The notes: generated from the letters alone by a model not told the origin. Shown: positions 1 through 8,692, numbered from the stretch's first letter. The stretch is DNA of 32,550 nucleotides from an uncultured Bacteroidales bacterium (GCA_900318015.1 ONJB01000072.1:1-32550), one strand, 5' to 3'. Program-made: numbers and translations.

Positions 1-624
1 GGCCTTGGGATCATAGACCCACACGTCGTCCGCCATGCCGCCCCGGTAGTACTTCCAGGTGCGGAATTCGCGCATCACGCGGTTGTAGGCCAGCTTCTTT
101 CCGTCCGGGGAATAGGAGCAGAAACCGCCTTCCGGGAGGGGAATCTCGGCCGGCATCCCGCCTTCGGGGCCCACGGTCCAGAGCTTGCCCGGGAAGCCGT
201 CGCCGATGCGGTTGCGGTACACGATCTTCTTCCCGTCGGGGGACCAGCCCATCACGATGTTGTTCGGGCCCATGCGGTCGCCCAGGTCGTCACGGCCGTT
301 GGTGGACGTGTACGTGAGCCGGACGGGTTCGCCGCCCGTGGCCGGGATCAAATAAACCTCCCGGTTCCCGTCATATTCGCCCGTGAAGGCGATGCTCTTC
401 CCGTCGGGAGAGAAACGGGCGAACATTTCGTAGCCGATGTGCGAGGTGAGCCGCCGGGCCACACCGCCCTGGATGGGCACGGTCCAAAGGTCGCCGGCGT
501 AGGAGAAGGCGACCTCGGTGCCGTTTGTGGCGGGGAAACGCAGCAGGCGGGCCTCATCGGCCCGTGCGGAAACGCCGGCTGCCAGGGCGGCGGCCAGCGC
601 AAGGATGGTAAAAGAATGCTTCAT
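1..624 (-). CDS. Tricorn-like S41 family protease, N-terminal part (runs off the window)
   Basis: The 208 visible codons begin with a signal peptide (MKHSFTILALAAALAAGVSA). They continue as WD40-like PD40 beta-propeller repeats, seen as recurring FSPDGKSIAF, WSPDGKKIVY and YSPDGKKLAY strands and the blade segment YAGDLWTVP. This is the N-terminal propeller layout of tricorn-type peptidases of family S41 in Bacteroidota, which act on peptides in the periplasm. The PDZ and protease domains would lie beyond base 1 and are not seen. TolB-like or DPP-type propellers also carry PD40 repeats, so the protease call is an inference from the N-terminal pattern DEARLLRFPATNG. The start at 624 is fixed by the signal peptide and the promoter just upstream. 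Confidence 0.75.
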   Translation of the reverse strand, partial: MKHSFTILALAAALAAGVSARADEARLLRFPATNGTEVAFSYAGDLWTVPIQGGVARRLTSHIGYEMFARFSPDGKSIAFTGEYDGNREVYLIPATGGEPVRLTYTSTNGRDDLGDRMGPNNIVMGWSPDGKKIVYRNRIGDGFPGKLWTVGPEGGMPAEIPLPEGGFCSYSPDGKKLAYNRVMREFRTWKYYRGGMADDVWVYDPKA

Positions 625-649
625 ATCAGGTGTTTATGGTATTCTTTTA

Positions 650-657
650 CAAACATA
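650..657 (-). promoter_or_regulatory. Bacteroidota -7 promoter box for the tricorn-like gene
   Basis: Read on the minus strand this is TATGTTTG, a full match to TAnnTTTG, 25 bases before the start codon at 624. No clear -33 TTTG element is present; a T-rich stretch occupies that position. Confidence 0.65.
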
Positions 658-681
658 CGAAAAAAAAGGGACTTCCGCCAC

Positions 682-2268
682 CTAATCGCACCGGATCCGC
701 TCGACCTGCCCCTTCTTCCGCTGCAGGTTCTCCAGGTCCAGCGTCCCGTTCAGGAACGGAGCCGGATCCGTCAGGGCGTCGGACTTGAGTTTCCCGGTCG
801 GAGGATCGACCGCGAAGGCGGCCATGAGGTCCAGGTGCTTGTTGGGGACGTCGGTGTCGTCGAAGGCGTTGCCCGTCTTTCCGGTGTAGCCGATCAGGTC
901 CCCGGCGAACACCCGGTCGCCCTTCGCGAAGGGTTTTCCGGTGCGGGGATTGACCGCGACCGGCGTCCCGTGTCGCAGATGCGAATACTGCAGGAACACT
1001 TTCCCGGTATATCCTTTCACCTCGTTCTCGGTGACGATGACGTTCCCGAAGGACTTCTCCTCGTACCGGTCCGGATGGTTGGTTTCCGTCCGGAGGACGT
1101 ATCCGGAATACATCGAATACACCGGTGTCCCGGGCTTCGCGTACAGGTCGATGCCCCAGTGATACCGGGGCGATCCGTCCTCGTAGTAGCCCCGCAGCGC
1201 CTTGAAGGTGCCGTTGACATAGCTCCCGCTGCCGGTGGCGGCCACGGACATCCGCTGGAGCGGGTTCGCGACGCCGCGCTCCAAGTCCATGCACGGGCCG
1301 CTATCCTCGTACCAGGCTGTCGCCCCGATGTCATGGGTCACTTTCCAGGGGAAATAAGGCCGCTTTTCCCCGGCGAAATCGCCGGTCCACCGGCCGAAGT
1401 CCAGGATCATGAACGTGTGTTTGGGGAAACAGCCGATGGTCGCCCAGCTCCCGGAACTGTACGTCCCGCATCCTTTTACATCCACATAGTCGGGCAGGTT
1501 GGTCGTGATGCTGACGGTATACTGCGGATGGGGAAGGAGGACCGCGCTCTTTCGCGCCGGGTCCGTTTCCGGTTTTTCGGCCAGGCAGACCGCCGTCTCC
1601 AGCTCCCATCCGTCCGGATTCCCGCCCGTCCTGGTGTCCGGTGCCGGCCGGTACAGTTTCAGGTAGCGCAGCCCGCTTTTCCCGTCGGCTTCCTTTTTGG
1701 ACAGGAGCCGGGACTCCCGGAGGAGGCCGCCCTGGTAGTTTTCCACCCGGAAGACTCCGCCTTCCGGTGTGGACAGGAGGACGGCCCCCGTGAATCCCGG
1801 CATGTCCAGGTAATCGAAATCCGGGTGACTGCCGGCATACTGCGCCTCGGCGACCATGGCGGCGACGAACCGGTAGCGGACACCGTCCTGCAGGGTTTCG
1901 ACGTAAAATTTCCGGATGGCGGTGGCGGCGCCGATGTCGGGCGTCAGGTCCGTTCCGTACTCGGCGAGCGAAGGTTCTCCGTCGGGAAAGAAGGGAATCT
2001 GGATGAAGGTGATGTCTCCGAAACGGACGTTCCGCGTATGCTCCGTGTTTAGGAGGTCGCCCAGCGTGACGGTCTTGCCATCCGTCCGCGTACCGGTGTT
2101 GCCGGGGAGAAGATTGTAGGAAGACAGGTTGCCGTAGAGCGGCACCTGCGCGGTGGGAATACGGCGGTCCCGGACGGCGTCCGGCCCGCCGGCATCCGGA
2201 CCCGCCTCCTTGCCGCACGCGGCGACGAGGAGGACAGCCGGAATCAAGAATCTTGTTGCAGTGCGCAT
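682..2268 (-). CDS. M23 (LytM) family metallopeptidase lipoprotein, altered third zinc ligand
   Basis: The 528-residue protein starts with a lipoprotein signal (MRTATRFLIPAVLLVAACGK, lipidated Cys at 19). The first 360 residues or so match no domain I recognise. The C-terminal part is an M23 peptidase fold: HWGIDLYA gives His370 and Asp374, YSHL gives His430, and the last motif is KHLDL (His478, Asp480). M23 enzymes cut peptidoglycan cross-bridges and normally end in HLH, whose second His binds zinc; here it is Asp. The enzyme may therefore use Asp as a ligand or be inactive. An upstream in-frame ATG at 2391 exists, but it lies inside the structured leader and would bury the signal peptide, so 2268 is preferred. 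Confidence 0.82.
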   Translation of the reverse strand: MRTATRFLIPAVLLVAACGKEAGPDAGGPDAVRDRRIPTAQVPLYGNLSSYNLLPGNTGTRTDGKTVTLGDLLNTEHTRNVRFGDITFIQIPFFPDGEPSLAEYGTDLTPDIGAATAIRKFYVETLQDGVRYRFVAAMVAEAQYAGSHPDFDYLDMPGFTGAVLLSTPEGGVFRVENYQGGLLRESRLLSKKEADGKSGLRYLKLYRPAPDTRTGGNPDGWELETAVCLAEKPETDPARKSAVLLPHPQYTVSITTNLPDYVDVKGCGTYSSGSWATIGCFPKHTFMILDFGRWTGDFAGEKRPYFPWKVTHDIGATAWYEDSGPCMDLERGVANPLQRMSVAATGSGSYVNGTFKALRGYYEDGSPRYHWGIDLYAKPGTPVYSMYSGYVLRTETNHPDRYEEKSFGNVIVTENEVKGYTGKVFLQYSHLRHGTPVAVNPRTGKPFAKGDRVFAGDLIGYTGKTGNAFDDTDVPNKHLDLMAAFAVDPPTGKLKSDALTDPAPFLNGTLDLENLQRKKGQVERIRCD

Positions 2269-2280
2269 GACCAGGGTTTT

Positions 2281-2458
2281 AAGGAAAACAAATCCGCACC
2301 GCGGACCCTCCGCGGCGGAGTTACGAAAAACCCGGAAAAGACTCGGGGGCGGGCGCTCTCCGGCCGGAGAGCCCCAGTGGCTCAGACCCACAGGGTTCAG
2401 ATGGGGGCGCCTGTAACCAAGGCTTGAACGCTACGTCCCGCACCCTTCGCAGTCTGAG
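2281..2458 (-). ncRNA. Structured leader RNA upstream of the M23 gene; candidate riboswitch or small RNA
   Basis: A strong promoter lies directly upstream, and the start codon is about 190 bases away. A 78-nt domain (2381-2458) closes by CTCAGAC against GTCTGAG. Inside it are AGGG/CCCT, TTCA/TGAA and the hairpin GCCT-TGGTTAC-AGGC. Downstream come an 18-base perfect palindrome (2355-2372), a 7-bp hairpin with a 3-base loop (2299-2315), and an overlapping, mutually exclusive hairpin TCCGC-GGT-GCGGA followed by TTTGTTTT (2285-2305). GAGCC-ACTGG-GGCTC also competes with the closing stem. Closed domain, competing helices and a U-rich end look like an aptamer with an expression platform. It does not match the conserved cores of TPP, SAM, cobalamin, SRP or tmRNA that I know. 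An independent sRNA remains possible. Confidence 0.5.
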
Positions 2459-2460
2459 AG

Positions 2461-2490
2461 CAAAGATAGGAGATAAACCGGAAAAACAAA
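2461..2490 (-). promoter_or_regulatory. Strong Bacteroidota promoter for the leader RNA and M23 gene
   Basis: On the minus strand there is TTTG at 2487-2490, an 18-base spacer, then TATCTTTG at 2461-2468, a near-ideal -33/-7 pair. Transcription would start near 2455, at the first closing stem of the structured leader. The -33 element sits within the T-tract of the aldolase terminator, so the two signals overlap. Confidence 0.75.
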
Positions 2491-2520
2491 AGAACGGCGC
2501 CCGAAAAGGACGCCGTTCCT
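2482..2520 (-). terminator. Intrinsic terminator of the aldolase gene
   Basis: On the minus strand GAACGGCG (2511-2518) pairs with CGCCGTTC (2492-2499). It is followed by a T-rich run, TTTTTGTTTT, down to 2482. It lies 22 bases past the aldolase stop codon. Confidence 0.8.
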
Positions 2521-2541
2521 TGAACTTTTTCAGCCGGGGGA

Positions 2542-3569
<1,028 letters not shown>

Positions 3570-3599
3570 TTAAACAGATATCGCTACTTTAACCATCCG

Positions 3600-3607
3600 C
3601 AAATTTA
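3600..3607 (-). promoter_or_regulatory. -7 box of the aldolase promoter
   Basis: The minus strand reads TAAATTTG, a full TAnnTTTG match 43 bases before the aldolase start. It is divergent from the gmk promoter, with the two -7 boxes only 12 bases apart. Confidence 0.65.
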
Positions 3608-3619
3608 GCAATTTTTTCG

Positions 3620-3627
3620 TATTTTTG
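3620..3627 (+). promoter_or_regulatory. -7 box of the gmk-nadD-CYTH operon promoter
   Basis: TATTTTTG matches TAnnTTTG. With initiation about seven bases downstream, the ATG at 3639 would have almost no leader, which favours the ATG at 3654 as the gmk start. Confidence 0.65.
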
Positions 3628-3653
3628 TATCATCATCCATGCACAATAGGACC

Positions 3654-4217
3654 ATGAACAAAGTATTGATTTTCTCCGCGCCCTCCGGCTCGGGCAAAAG
3701 CACGGTCGTAAACCATATCCTGAGCGGCCACAAGGGTATCGAGTTTTCCGTCTCGGCCACCTCCCGGCCGCCGCGCGGCGAGGAGAAGGACGGGGTGGAG
3801 TATTTCTTCTACTCCGCCGACATCTTCCGCCTCCTGGTGCGGGACGACAAGTTCGTCGAGTTCGAGGAAGTCTATCCCGACCGCTTCTACGGCACGCTCA
3901 AGGCGGAAGTGAACCGCATCTGGGCCCGCGGGAACGTCATCATCTTCGACGTGGACGTCAAGGGCGGGGTGAACCTCAAGAAATACTTCGGCGACCAGGC
4001 CCTTTCCGTCTTCATCCAGGCTCCTTCCGTGGAGGTCCTCCGGCAGCGTCTCATCGGGCGCGGCACGGATTCCGCCGAGGACATCGAGAAGCGCGTCGCC
4101 AAGGCGGCCGAGGAAATGACCTACGCCCCCCAGTTCGACAAGGTCCTCATCAACGACGACCTCGCCACCGCGCTGGCGGAGGCCGATGCCATGGTCGATG
4201 CGTTCCTGGCCGAATGA
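3654..4217 (+). CDS. gmk: Guanylate kinase
   Basis: Guanylate kinase phosphorylates GMP to GDP with ATP in the cytoplasm, an essential step of guanine nucleotide supply. The 187-residue product has the Gmk P-loop SAPSGSGKST (residues 8-17). It also has the GMP-binding segment VSATSRPPRGEEKDGVEYFF, the segment FYGT, and the lid region RLIGRGTDS. Length is normal for the family. An in-frame ATG at 3639 adds five residues. I chose 3654 because AGGACC lies just before it and because of the distance from the promoter. It overlaps nadD by four bases (ATGA), so the two are translationally coupled. Confidence 0.95.
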   Translation: MNKVLIFSAPSGSGKSTVVNHILSGHKGIEFSVSATSRPPRGEEKDGVEYFFYSADIFRLLVRDDKFVEFEEVYPDRFYGTLKAEVNRIWARGNVIIFDVDVKGGVNLKKYFGDQALSVFIQAPSVEVLRQRLIGRGTDSAEDIEKRVAKAAEEMTYAPQFDKVLINDDLATALAEADAMVDAFLAE

Positions 4218-4771
4218 GAATTGCGGTTTATTCCGGGAGTTTCAACCCGTTGCATATCGGCCATCAGGCCATCATGGAGTATCTGACGCTGGATGCGGCG
4301 TTCGATTGGGTGTACCTGGTGGTGTCGCCGCAGAGTCCGTTCAAGGGGGCGGAGAATGCGCTGACGGGGAGGGAACGGTATGAGGCGGCCGTTGCGGCCG
4401 TGAAACGGCATCCGGAGATCCGGGTCTGGGTCGATGACATCGAACTCGGGATGGAACCGCCGCATTATACGATCCGTACGCTGGATGCCTTGCAGGCGCG
4501 GGAACCGGAGAACGAGTTCACGCTGGTCATCGGCGCGGACAACCTGGAAAGCTTTCCACGCTGGCGGGAGCACGAGCGGATCCTGAAGGAATACGGGGTC
4601 GTGGTCTTTCCTCGGAAGGGCTTTCACCGCGGTTACCTGAAGGCCCGTCTCCTGCGCGAGTGCCCGGACTACCGCATCGAACTGCTGAAAGCGCCCCGCA
4701 TCGACATTTCTTCCACCGAGATCCGCGACGGCCTCGCCGCCGGCCGCGACATGTCGGCCTGGCTCATGTAA
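4214..4771 (+). CDS. nadD: Nicotinate-nucleotide adenylyltransferase
   Basis: NadD joins nicotinate mononucleotide to the AMP part of ATP, giving deamido-NAD in NAD synthesis. The 185-residue protein carries the nucleotidyltransferase signature GSFNPLHIGH at residues 8-17 and the C-terminal ISSTEIR motif. The substrate-site segment VIGADNLESFPRW lies in the middle. It overlaps gmk by four bases and is followed three bases later by the CYTH gene, so all three are one transcription unit. Confidence 0.95.
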   Translation: MRIAVYSGSFNPLHIGHQAIMEYLTLDAAFDWVYLVVSPQSPFKGAENALTGRERYEAAVAAVKRHPEIRVWVDDIELGMEPPHYTIRTLDALQAREPENEFTLVIGADNLESFPRWREHERILKEYGVVVFPRKGFHRGYLKARLLRECPDYRIELLKAPRIDISSTEIRDGLAAGRDMSAWLM

Positions 4772-4774
4772 ACT

Positions 4775-5242
4775 ATGAACATCGAAACTGAAAAAAAGTT
4801 CCTCGTCCTGGACGATGGATTCAAGGCGCAGGCGGTCAAGTCCTACCGCATCCGCCAGGGCTATCTGGCCCACGACAGCGGCCGGACGGTCCGCGTACGC
4901 ATCCGGGACGACCAGGGTTTCCTGACCATCAAGGGCCCGTTCCTCCTTGCCGGAAGCCGTCCCGAATGGGAGAAGGAAATCTCCCTGCAGGAGGCCGAGG
5001 ACCTGTTCGCGCTGTGCAAGCCGGGCAGCGTGGACAAGACGCGCTGGATCGTACCGGCGGGCATCCGCAAGTTCGAGGTGGACGAGTTTCACGGGGAGAA
5101 TGAAGGCCTGGTCATGGCCGAAATCGAACTGGGAAGCCCGGACGAGCCGTTCGAAAGACCGTCCTGGCTGGGACAGGAGGTCACGGAAGACGGGCGGTAT
5201 TACAACGGCTATCTGGCCACGCATCCTTTCAAGACCTGGTAA
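4775..5242 (+). CDS. CYTH domain protein (triphosphate tunnel metalloenzyme family)
   Basis: The 155-residue protein opens with IETEKKFLV, the ExExK signature of CYTH/TTM proteins, at residues 3-11. It continues with the charged tunnel strands TVRVRIRDDQGFLTIKG, EWEKEI and FEVDEF, and MAEIEL. Family members hydrolyse inorganic triphosphate or thiamine triphosphate using divalent metal; the exact substrate cannot be read here. Its position behind gmk and nadD suggests nucleotide or phosphate metabolism, but that is only context. The stop codon lies in the loop of the terminator hairpin. Confidence 0.88.
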   Translation: MNIETEKKFLVLDDGFKAQAVKSYRIRQGYLAHDSGRTVRVRIRDDQGFLTIKGPFLLAGSRPEWEKEISLQEAEDLFALCKPGSVDKTRWIVPAGIRKFEVDEFHGENEGLVMAEIELGSPDEPFERPSWLGQEVTEDGRYYNGYLATHPFKTW

Positions 5243-5254
5243 TCCAGGTTTTTT
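5234..5254 (+). terminator. Intrinsic terminator of gmk-nadD-CYTH
   Basis: ACCTGG, the loop TAAT, CCAGGT and six T bases. The loop contains the stop codon of the CYTH gene. The next promoter's -7 box begins three bases past the T-tract. Confidence 0.8.
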
Positions 5255-5256
5255 CG

Positions 5257-5264
5257 TATCTTTG
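5257..5264 (+). promoter_or_regulatory. -7 box of the cobalamin uptake operon
   Basis: TATCTTTG is a full TAnnTTTG match directly upstream of the riboswitch. A -33 element is not evident, because that position is taken by the preceding terminator stem. Confidence 0.7.
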
Positions 5265-5265
5265 C

Positions 5266-5465
5266 ACCAGAGGATGGTGCTGCGGCCGGGAGTCTTCCCG
5301 GCGAGCTCAATAGGGAAGCCGGTGGGAATCCGGAACTGTGCCCGCAGCTGTGTCGTCCGTAACGGCTCCGAATCGATGCCATTGAAGAGATTGCCGGTCA
5401 CGCCGGCAATGACGGATTCTTCGAGAAGGCCGGAGCCGGGACCAGTCAGAAGACCTGCCATCGTC
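5266..5465 (+). promoter_or_regulatory. Cobalamin riboswitch
   Basis: The conserved core is present in order: GGGAAGCCGGTGGGAATCC (from 5313), GGAACTGTGCCCGCAGCTGT, the GATGCCATTG element with the peripheral stem TTGCCGG/CCGGCAA, and the B12 box AGTCAGAAGACCTGCC at 5444-5459. Cobalamin riboswitches bind adenosyl- or other cobalamins and switch off downstream expression, in Bacteroidota usually by hiding the translation start. About 60 bases separate the B12 box from the btuG ATG and would hold the expression platform. The gene pair behind it is cobalamin uptake, which agrees with the call. Confidence 0.95.
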
Positions 5466-5523
5466 AAGTTGCACAATCGGGCTCGGGGACAAGTCCGTGT
5501 GGGAACGTAAACTTTGTTTTTCA

Positions 5524-6702
5524 ATGAAAAAAGCAACGCTGCTTTTGCTGTGCGGTGCGCTGGCCTTCTGCGCGTGCCGCAAGGACCCTGTGCCGGAGCC
5601 GCCGTCCAAGGATGCGGACCTGACCGGCCAGAAAGTCGATGTCTCCGGTTTCCCGGAATCGACCCGGAAACTGTTCGTCCTGAACGAGGGGGGCATGGGC
5701 TCCAACAACGCGAGCCTGGATTTCCTCCGGTTCTCCGACGGAAACTACGTCACGGGCGCTTTCAAGAAGATGAATCCGAGTGTGGGCGCCGGCCTCGGCG
5801 ACGTGGGCAACGATATCGCGGTCCAAGGGGATGAACTCTGGATGGTCGTGAACAATTCCGGCATCGTGGAGGTCGTCTCCGCCAAAGACGAGACGGAAAT
5901 CGCCGCCATCGCGGTTCCCACCCCGCGGAATCTGGCCTTTGACGACCAATATGCCTATGTGACTTCCTGGGCGGGAGCCTATGCGTCAGGAAGCTATGAC
6001 GAGAACGGCTATTACGTCATCACGGATTCCAAGAACCCGAAGGGCCAGGTATACCGGATTGACCTGAAAACCAAGAAGTTGGCTGGGAGCGTCGAGGTGG
6101 GTTACCAGCCGGAAGGGATTGCATCCTACGACGGGAAACTCTATGTCGCAAACTCCGGCGGTATTTCCAGTCAACTGCCTCCGGACTATTCATATGACAA
6201 TACCGTCAGCATCATCGACACCAAGAGCTTCAAGGTTACCCAGGCCGTGGCGGTACAGGTGAACCTGAAGAATGTCTATTCCGACGGGAAAGGCAACATT
6301 TATGTGACGTCGCTGGGGGATTACTGGAGCACTCATTCAGGATTGTACCGGATCCAGACGAAAATCGGAAGTGAAGACACTGTCTCCAAGGTATCGGATT
6401 ATGTGAGCGTTTCCTCCCTGTGCGGGGATACGGTCTACTGCATCGGCACCGATTCGGAATTCGACTGGTCGGCCGCCCATGTCTACAAGGCCTGGTGCGT
6501 CCAGGGTGGAAACAAGAAGGATTGGAACTTGAATGTTGCCGCGACAACCCTGTACAGCCTGTATGCGCTGGATGCCGATACCTTCTTCGTCGGGGATGCG
6601 GGAGATTATTTCAACCCCGGCACCGTCTCTTGTTACTACAAAGGCGCCAAGCGCTGGAGCGTAGACGCCGGCGTCTGCCCGGGTCATTTCGCCGCGTATT
6701 GA
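5524..6702 (+). CDS. btuG: BtuG-type surface cobalamin-binding lipoprotein (beta-propeller)
   Basis: The 392-residue protein begins with a lipoprotein signal (MKKATLLLLCGALAFCACRK, Cys18 the likely lipid site). It is followed by YncE/DUF5074-like propeller repeats such as LFVLNEGGMGSNNASLDFL, GNDIAVQGDELWMVVNNSG, PEGIASYDGKLYVANSGG and DNTVSIIDTKSF. In Bacteroides the BtuG lipoproteins cap BtuB on the cell surface and hand over cobalamin. The call rests on this architecture, the cobalamin riboswitch in front and the BtuB-like receptor one base behind. An in-frame ATG at 5497 would add nine residues before the signal peptide, so 5524 is preferred. Confidence 0.85.
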   Translation: MKKATLLLLCGALAFCACRKDPVPEPPSKDADLTGQKVDVSGFPESTRKLFVLNEGGMGSNNASLDFLRFSDGNYVTGAFKKMNPSVGAGLGDVGNDIAVQGDELWMVVNNSGIVEVVSAKDETEIAAIAVPTPRNLAFDDQYAYVTSWAGAYASGSYDENGYYVITDSKNPKGQVYRIDLKTKKLAGSVEVGYQPEGIASYDGKLYVANSGGISSQLPPDYSYDNTVSIIDTKSFKVTQAVAVQVNLKNVYSDGKGNIYVTSLGDYWSTHSGLYRIQTKIGSEDTVSKVSDYVSVSSLCGDTVYCIGTDSEFDWSAAHVYKAWCVQGGNKKDWNLNVAATTLYSLYALDADTFFVGDAGDYFNPGTVSCYYKGAKRWSVDAGVCPGHFAAY

Positions 6703-6703
6703 G

Positions 6704-8689
6704 TTGCGTAAGCGCGCTGTCATAGCGCTGGCCGCCGCCTTGTCCGCCCCCTGGAGCCTGCCGGCCCAGGAGGCGGATACGCTTGCGGCGGCGACCGTCT
6801 ACTCCGTCCAGGCCTTTCCCGTGGTCCGGGCGGCCGAGGAGGTCGACCTGTCCGGCGCTTTAGCGGCGCCGGCGCAGGTGGCGGATGTCCTCCGCCGGTT
6901 CACCGGAGTCCAGGTCAAGGACTACGGAGGCGTGGGCGGCCTGAAGACGGTGAATGTACGGAGCCTCGGCAGCGAGCATGTGGGCGTCTTCCTGGACGGG
7001 ATCCAGGTGGACAACGCCCAGAACATGCAGGTGGACCTGGGCCGGTTCTCCGTGGACGGAATCGGACGGATTACGCTCTATAACGGACAGAAGACCAGCC
7101 GTTTGCAGACTGCCAAGGAGTATGCGTCCGGGGCTTCGGTCCATCTGGACGGCGAGCGCCCCCTGCTCCTGGACAAGGACGGGGGAAAGGTGCGGCTCCA
7201 GGGCGGTTCCTTCGGAACCTTCCAACCCTCGCTGCAATGGGACAGGGACCTGGGGCCGGTGATCCTCCGCGTGTCGGCCGAGGGGATGACCAGCTCCGGA
7301 AAATACAAGTTCCCGTTTTTCGATACCACCCTGGTGCGGGAGAACGGGGATATCAGGAGCCTCCGCCTGGAATCGGCCCTGTTCGGCCGGCTCAGGCGGG
7401 GGGACTGGCGCCTCCGCCTGTACGGCTACGGCTCGGAACGGGGCTTCCCCGGACCGGTCATCCGGCGCGCCTCGGGATTTCCTTTCAGCGCCGAGCGCCA
7501 GGCGGACCGCAACCTTTTCCTACAGGGCGGCTGGAACCAGGACTGGACGCCCCGCTACTCCTCTGCGGTCCGGTTCAAGTACGCCGATGATTACATCCAT
7601 TACGACACCCATCCGGAAAAGAATCCGATGGCCCTGCCGTACGACCTGCACTATCACCAGCGTTCCGGATACCTGTCCCTGGCCCAGTCGCTGGTCCTGG
7701 CCGATCCGTGGTCCGTGGACCTGAGTACGGATGTGCAGCGGAATGCGCTGGATTCCGATGCCGGGCAGTCCGTCACCCCGCGACGGACCGTCTTCACGGG
7801 AGTGCTGGCCACCCGGCTGGCTTGGGACCGCTTTCGTATGGCGGCCCATCTGGTGTATCAAGGGGCCTGGGACCGGTTCCGGACTCCGAATGCGGGTGGC
7901 TGGTCCCGGGAAAACACGTACCGGGATGCGTGGATGCCCTCTTTCAGCGTGTATTATGCGCCTTTCCGATGGCTGGAACTGGACGGATTCCTCAAGCGGA
8001 GCTACCGGCTTCCGTCCTTCAACGACCTCTATTATTCCCAGATGGGCAATTCCGCGCTGGTCCCGGAATCCGCCGCCCAGGCCGGTGCCGACATCCGGTT
8101 CCATCATGTTGCCGGACCTTGGTCCTGGGAGAGCCGGATATCACCCTATTTGAACCGGGTGACGGACAAGATCGTCGCCATCCCGACTTCTTCGCAGTTC
8201 CGGTGGACGATGCTCAACATCGGCCGGGTGGATGTCACGGGCCTGGATGTGCGGTTGGAAGCCCGGTTCCACCGGCAGGACTGGACGGTGGAGGCCGTAC
8301 TCCGGTACAGCTTCCAACAGGCGCTGGACCGAAGCGATCCGGCCGGAAGCACGTTCGGGAACCAGATTCCCTATATTCCGCGGCATAGCGGAGGGATCGA
8401 CCTCGTCGCCGGCTGGCGGAACTGGACGTTGTCCTGGAATACGGTCGTGACCGGGGAGCGCTGGTCCCGGACGGCCAACACCCCGGATTACCGCATCGCG
8501 CCGTGGACGGTCAGTGATGCGGGCCTGACCCGGACCATCGATTTGCCCGCTTCCGGCAGCCGGGCAAAGAAACCGGCGCTGGAAGCGGGCATGGTGGTCA
8601 GGAACGTCTTCGACCGGCCTTATCAGGTGGTCCAGGGCTATCCGATGCCTGGAATCAACCTGATGCTGTCCGTCACATATTCCTGGTAG
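6704..8689 (+). CDS. btuB: TonB-dependent cobalamin receptor BtuB
   Basis: The 661-residue outer-membrane receptor has a signal peptide (MRKRAVIALAAALSAPWSLP) and a short TonB-box region. A plug domain follows, with VADVLRRFTGVQVKDYGG, VNVRSLGSEHVGVFLDGIQV and DGIGRITLYNG. The rest is a 22-strand-type barrel ending in LSVTYSW with the typical terminal aromatic residue. It imports cobalamin using TonB energy, presumably under the BtuG lid. The start is an unusual TTG one base after the btuG stop codon. No ATG lies between that stop and the signal peptide, so translation probably depends on btuG. The periplasmic BtuF and the BtuCD transporter are not in the window. Confidence 0.88.
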   Translation: MRKRAVIALAAALSAPWSLPAQEADTLAAATVYSVQAFPVVRAAEEVDLSGALAAPAQVADVLRRFTGVQVKDYGGVGGLKTVNVRSLGSEHVGVFLDGIQVDNAQNMQVDLGRFSVDGIGRITLYNGQKTSRLQTAKEYASGASVHLDGERPLLLDKDGGKVRLQGGSFGTFQPSLQWDRDLGPVILRVSAEGMTSSGKYKFPFFDTTLVRENGDIRSLRLESALFGRLRRGDWRLRLYGYGSERGFPGPVIRRASGFPFSAERQADRNLFLQGGWNQDWTPRYSSAVRFKYADDYIHYDTHPEKNPMALPYDLHYHQRSGYLSLAQSLVLADPWSVDLSTDVQRNALDSDAGQSVTPRRTVFTGVLATRLAWDRFRMAAHLVYQGAWDRFRTPNAGGWSRENTYRDAWMPSFSVYYAPFRWLELDGFLKRSYRLPSFNDLYYSQMGNSALVPESAAQAGADIRFHHVAGPWSWESRISPYLNRVTDKIVAIPTSSQFRWTMLNIGRVDVTGLDVRLEARFHRQDWTVEAVLRYSFQQALDRSDPAGSTFGNQIPYIPRHSGGIDLVAGWRNWTLSWNTVVTGERWSRTANTPDYRIAPWTVSDAGLTRTIDLPASGSRAKKPALEAGMVVRNVFDRPYQVVQGYPMPGINLMLSVTYSW

Positions 8690-8692
8690 GTC

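Noticed and set aside
439-2052. Long open frame on the plus strand opposite the M23 peptidase
   Set aside because: It is antisense to a gene with clear domain motifs, has no recognisable domain and is an expected product of GC-rich codon bias.
2281-2458. Leader RNA as 6S, SRP, TPP, SAM or cobalamin RNA
   Set aside because: The 5' end pairs with a strand 78 nt away rather than with the 3' end as in 6S, and the conserved cores of the other families are missing.
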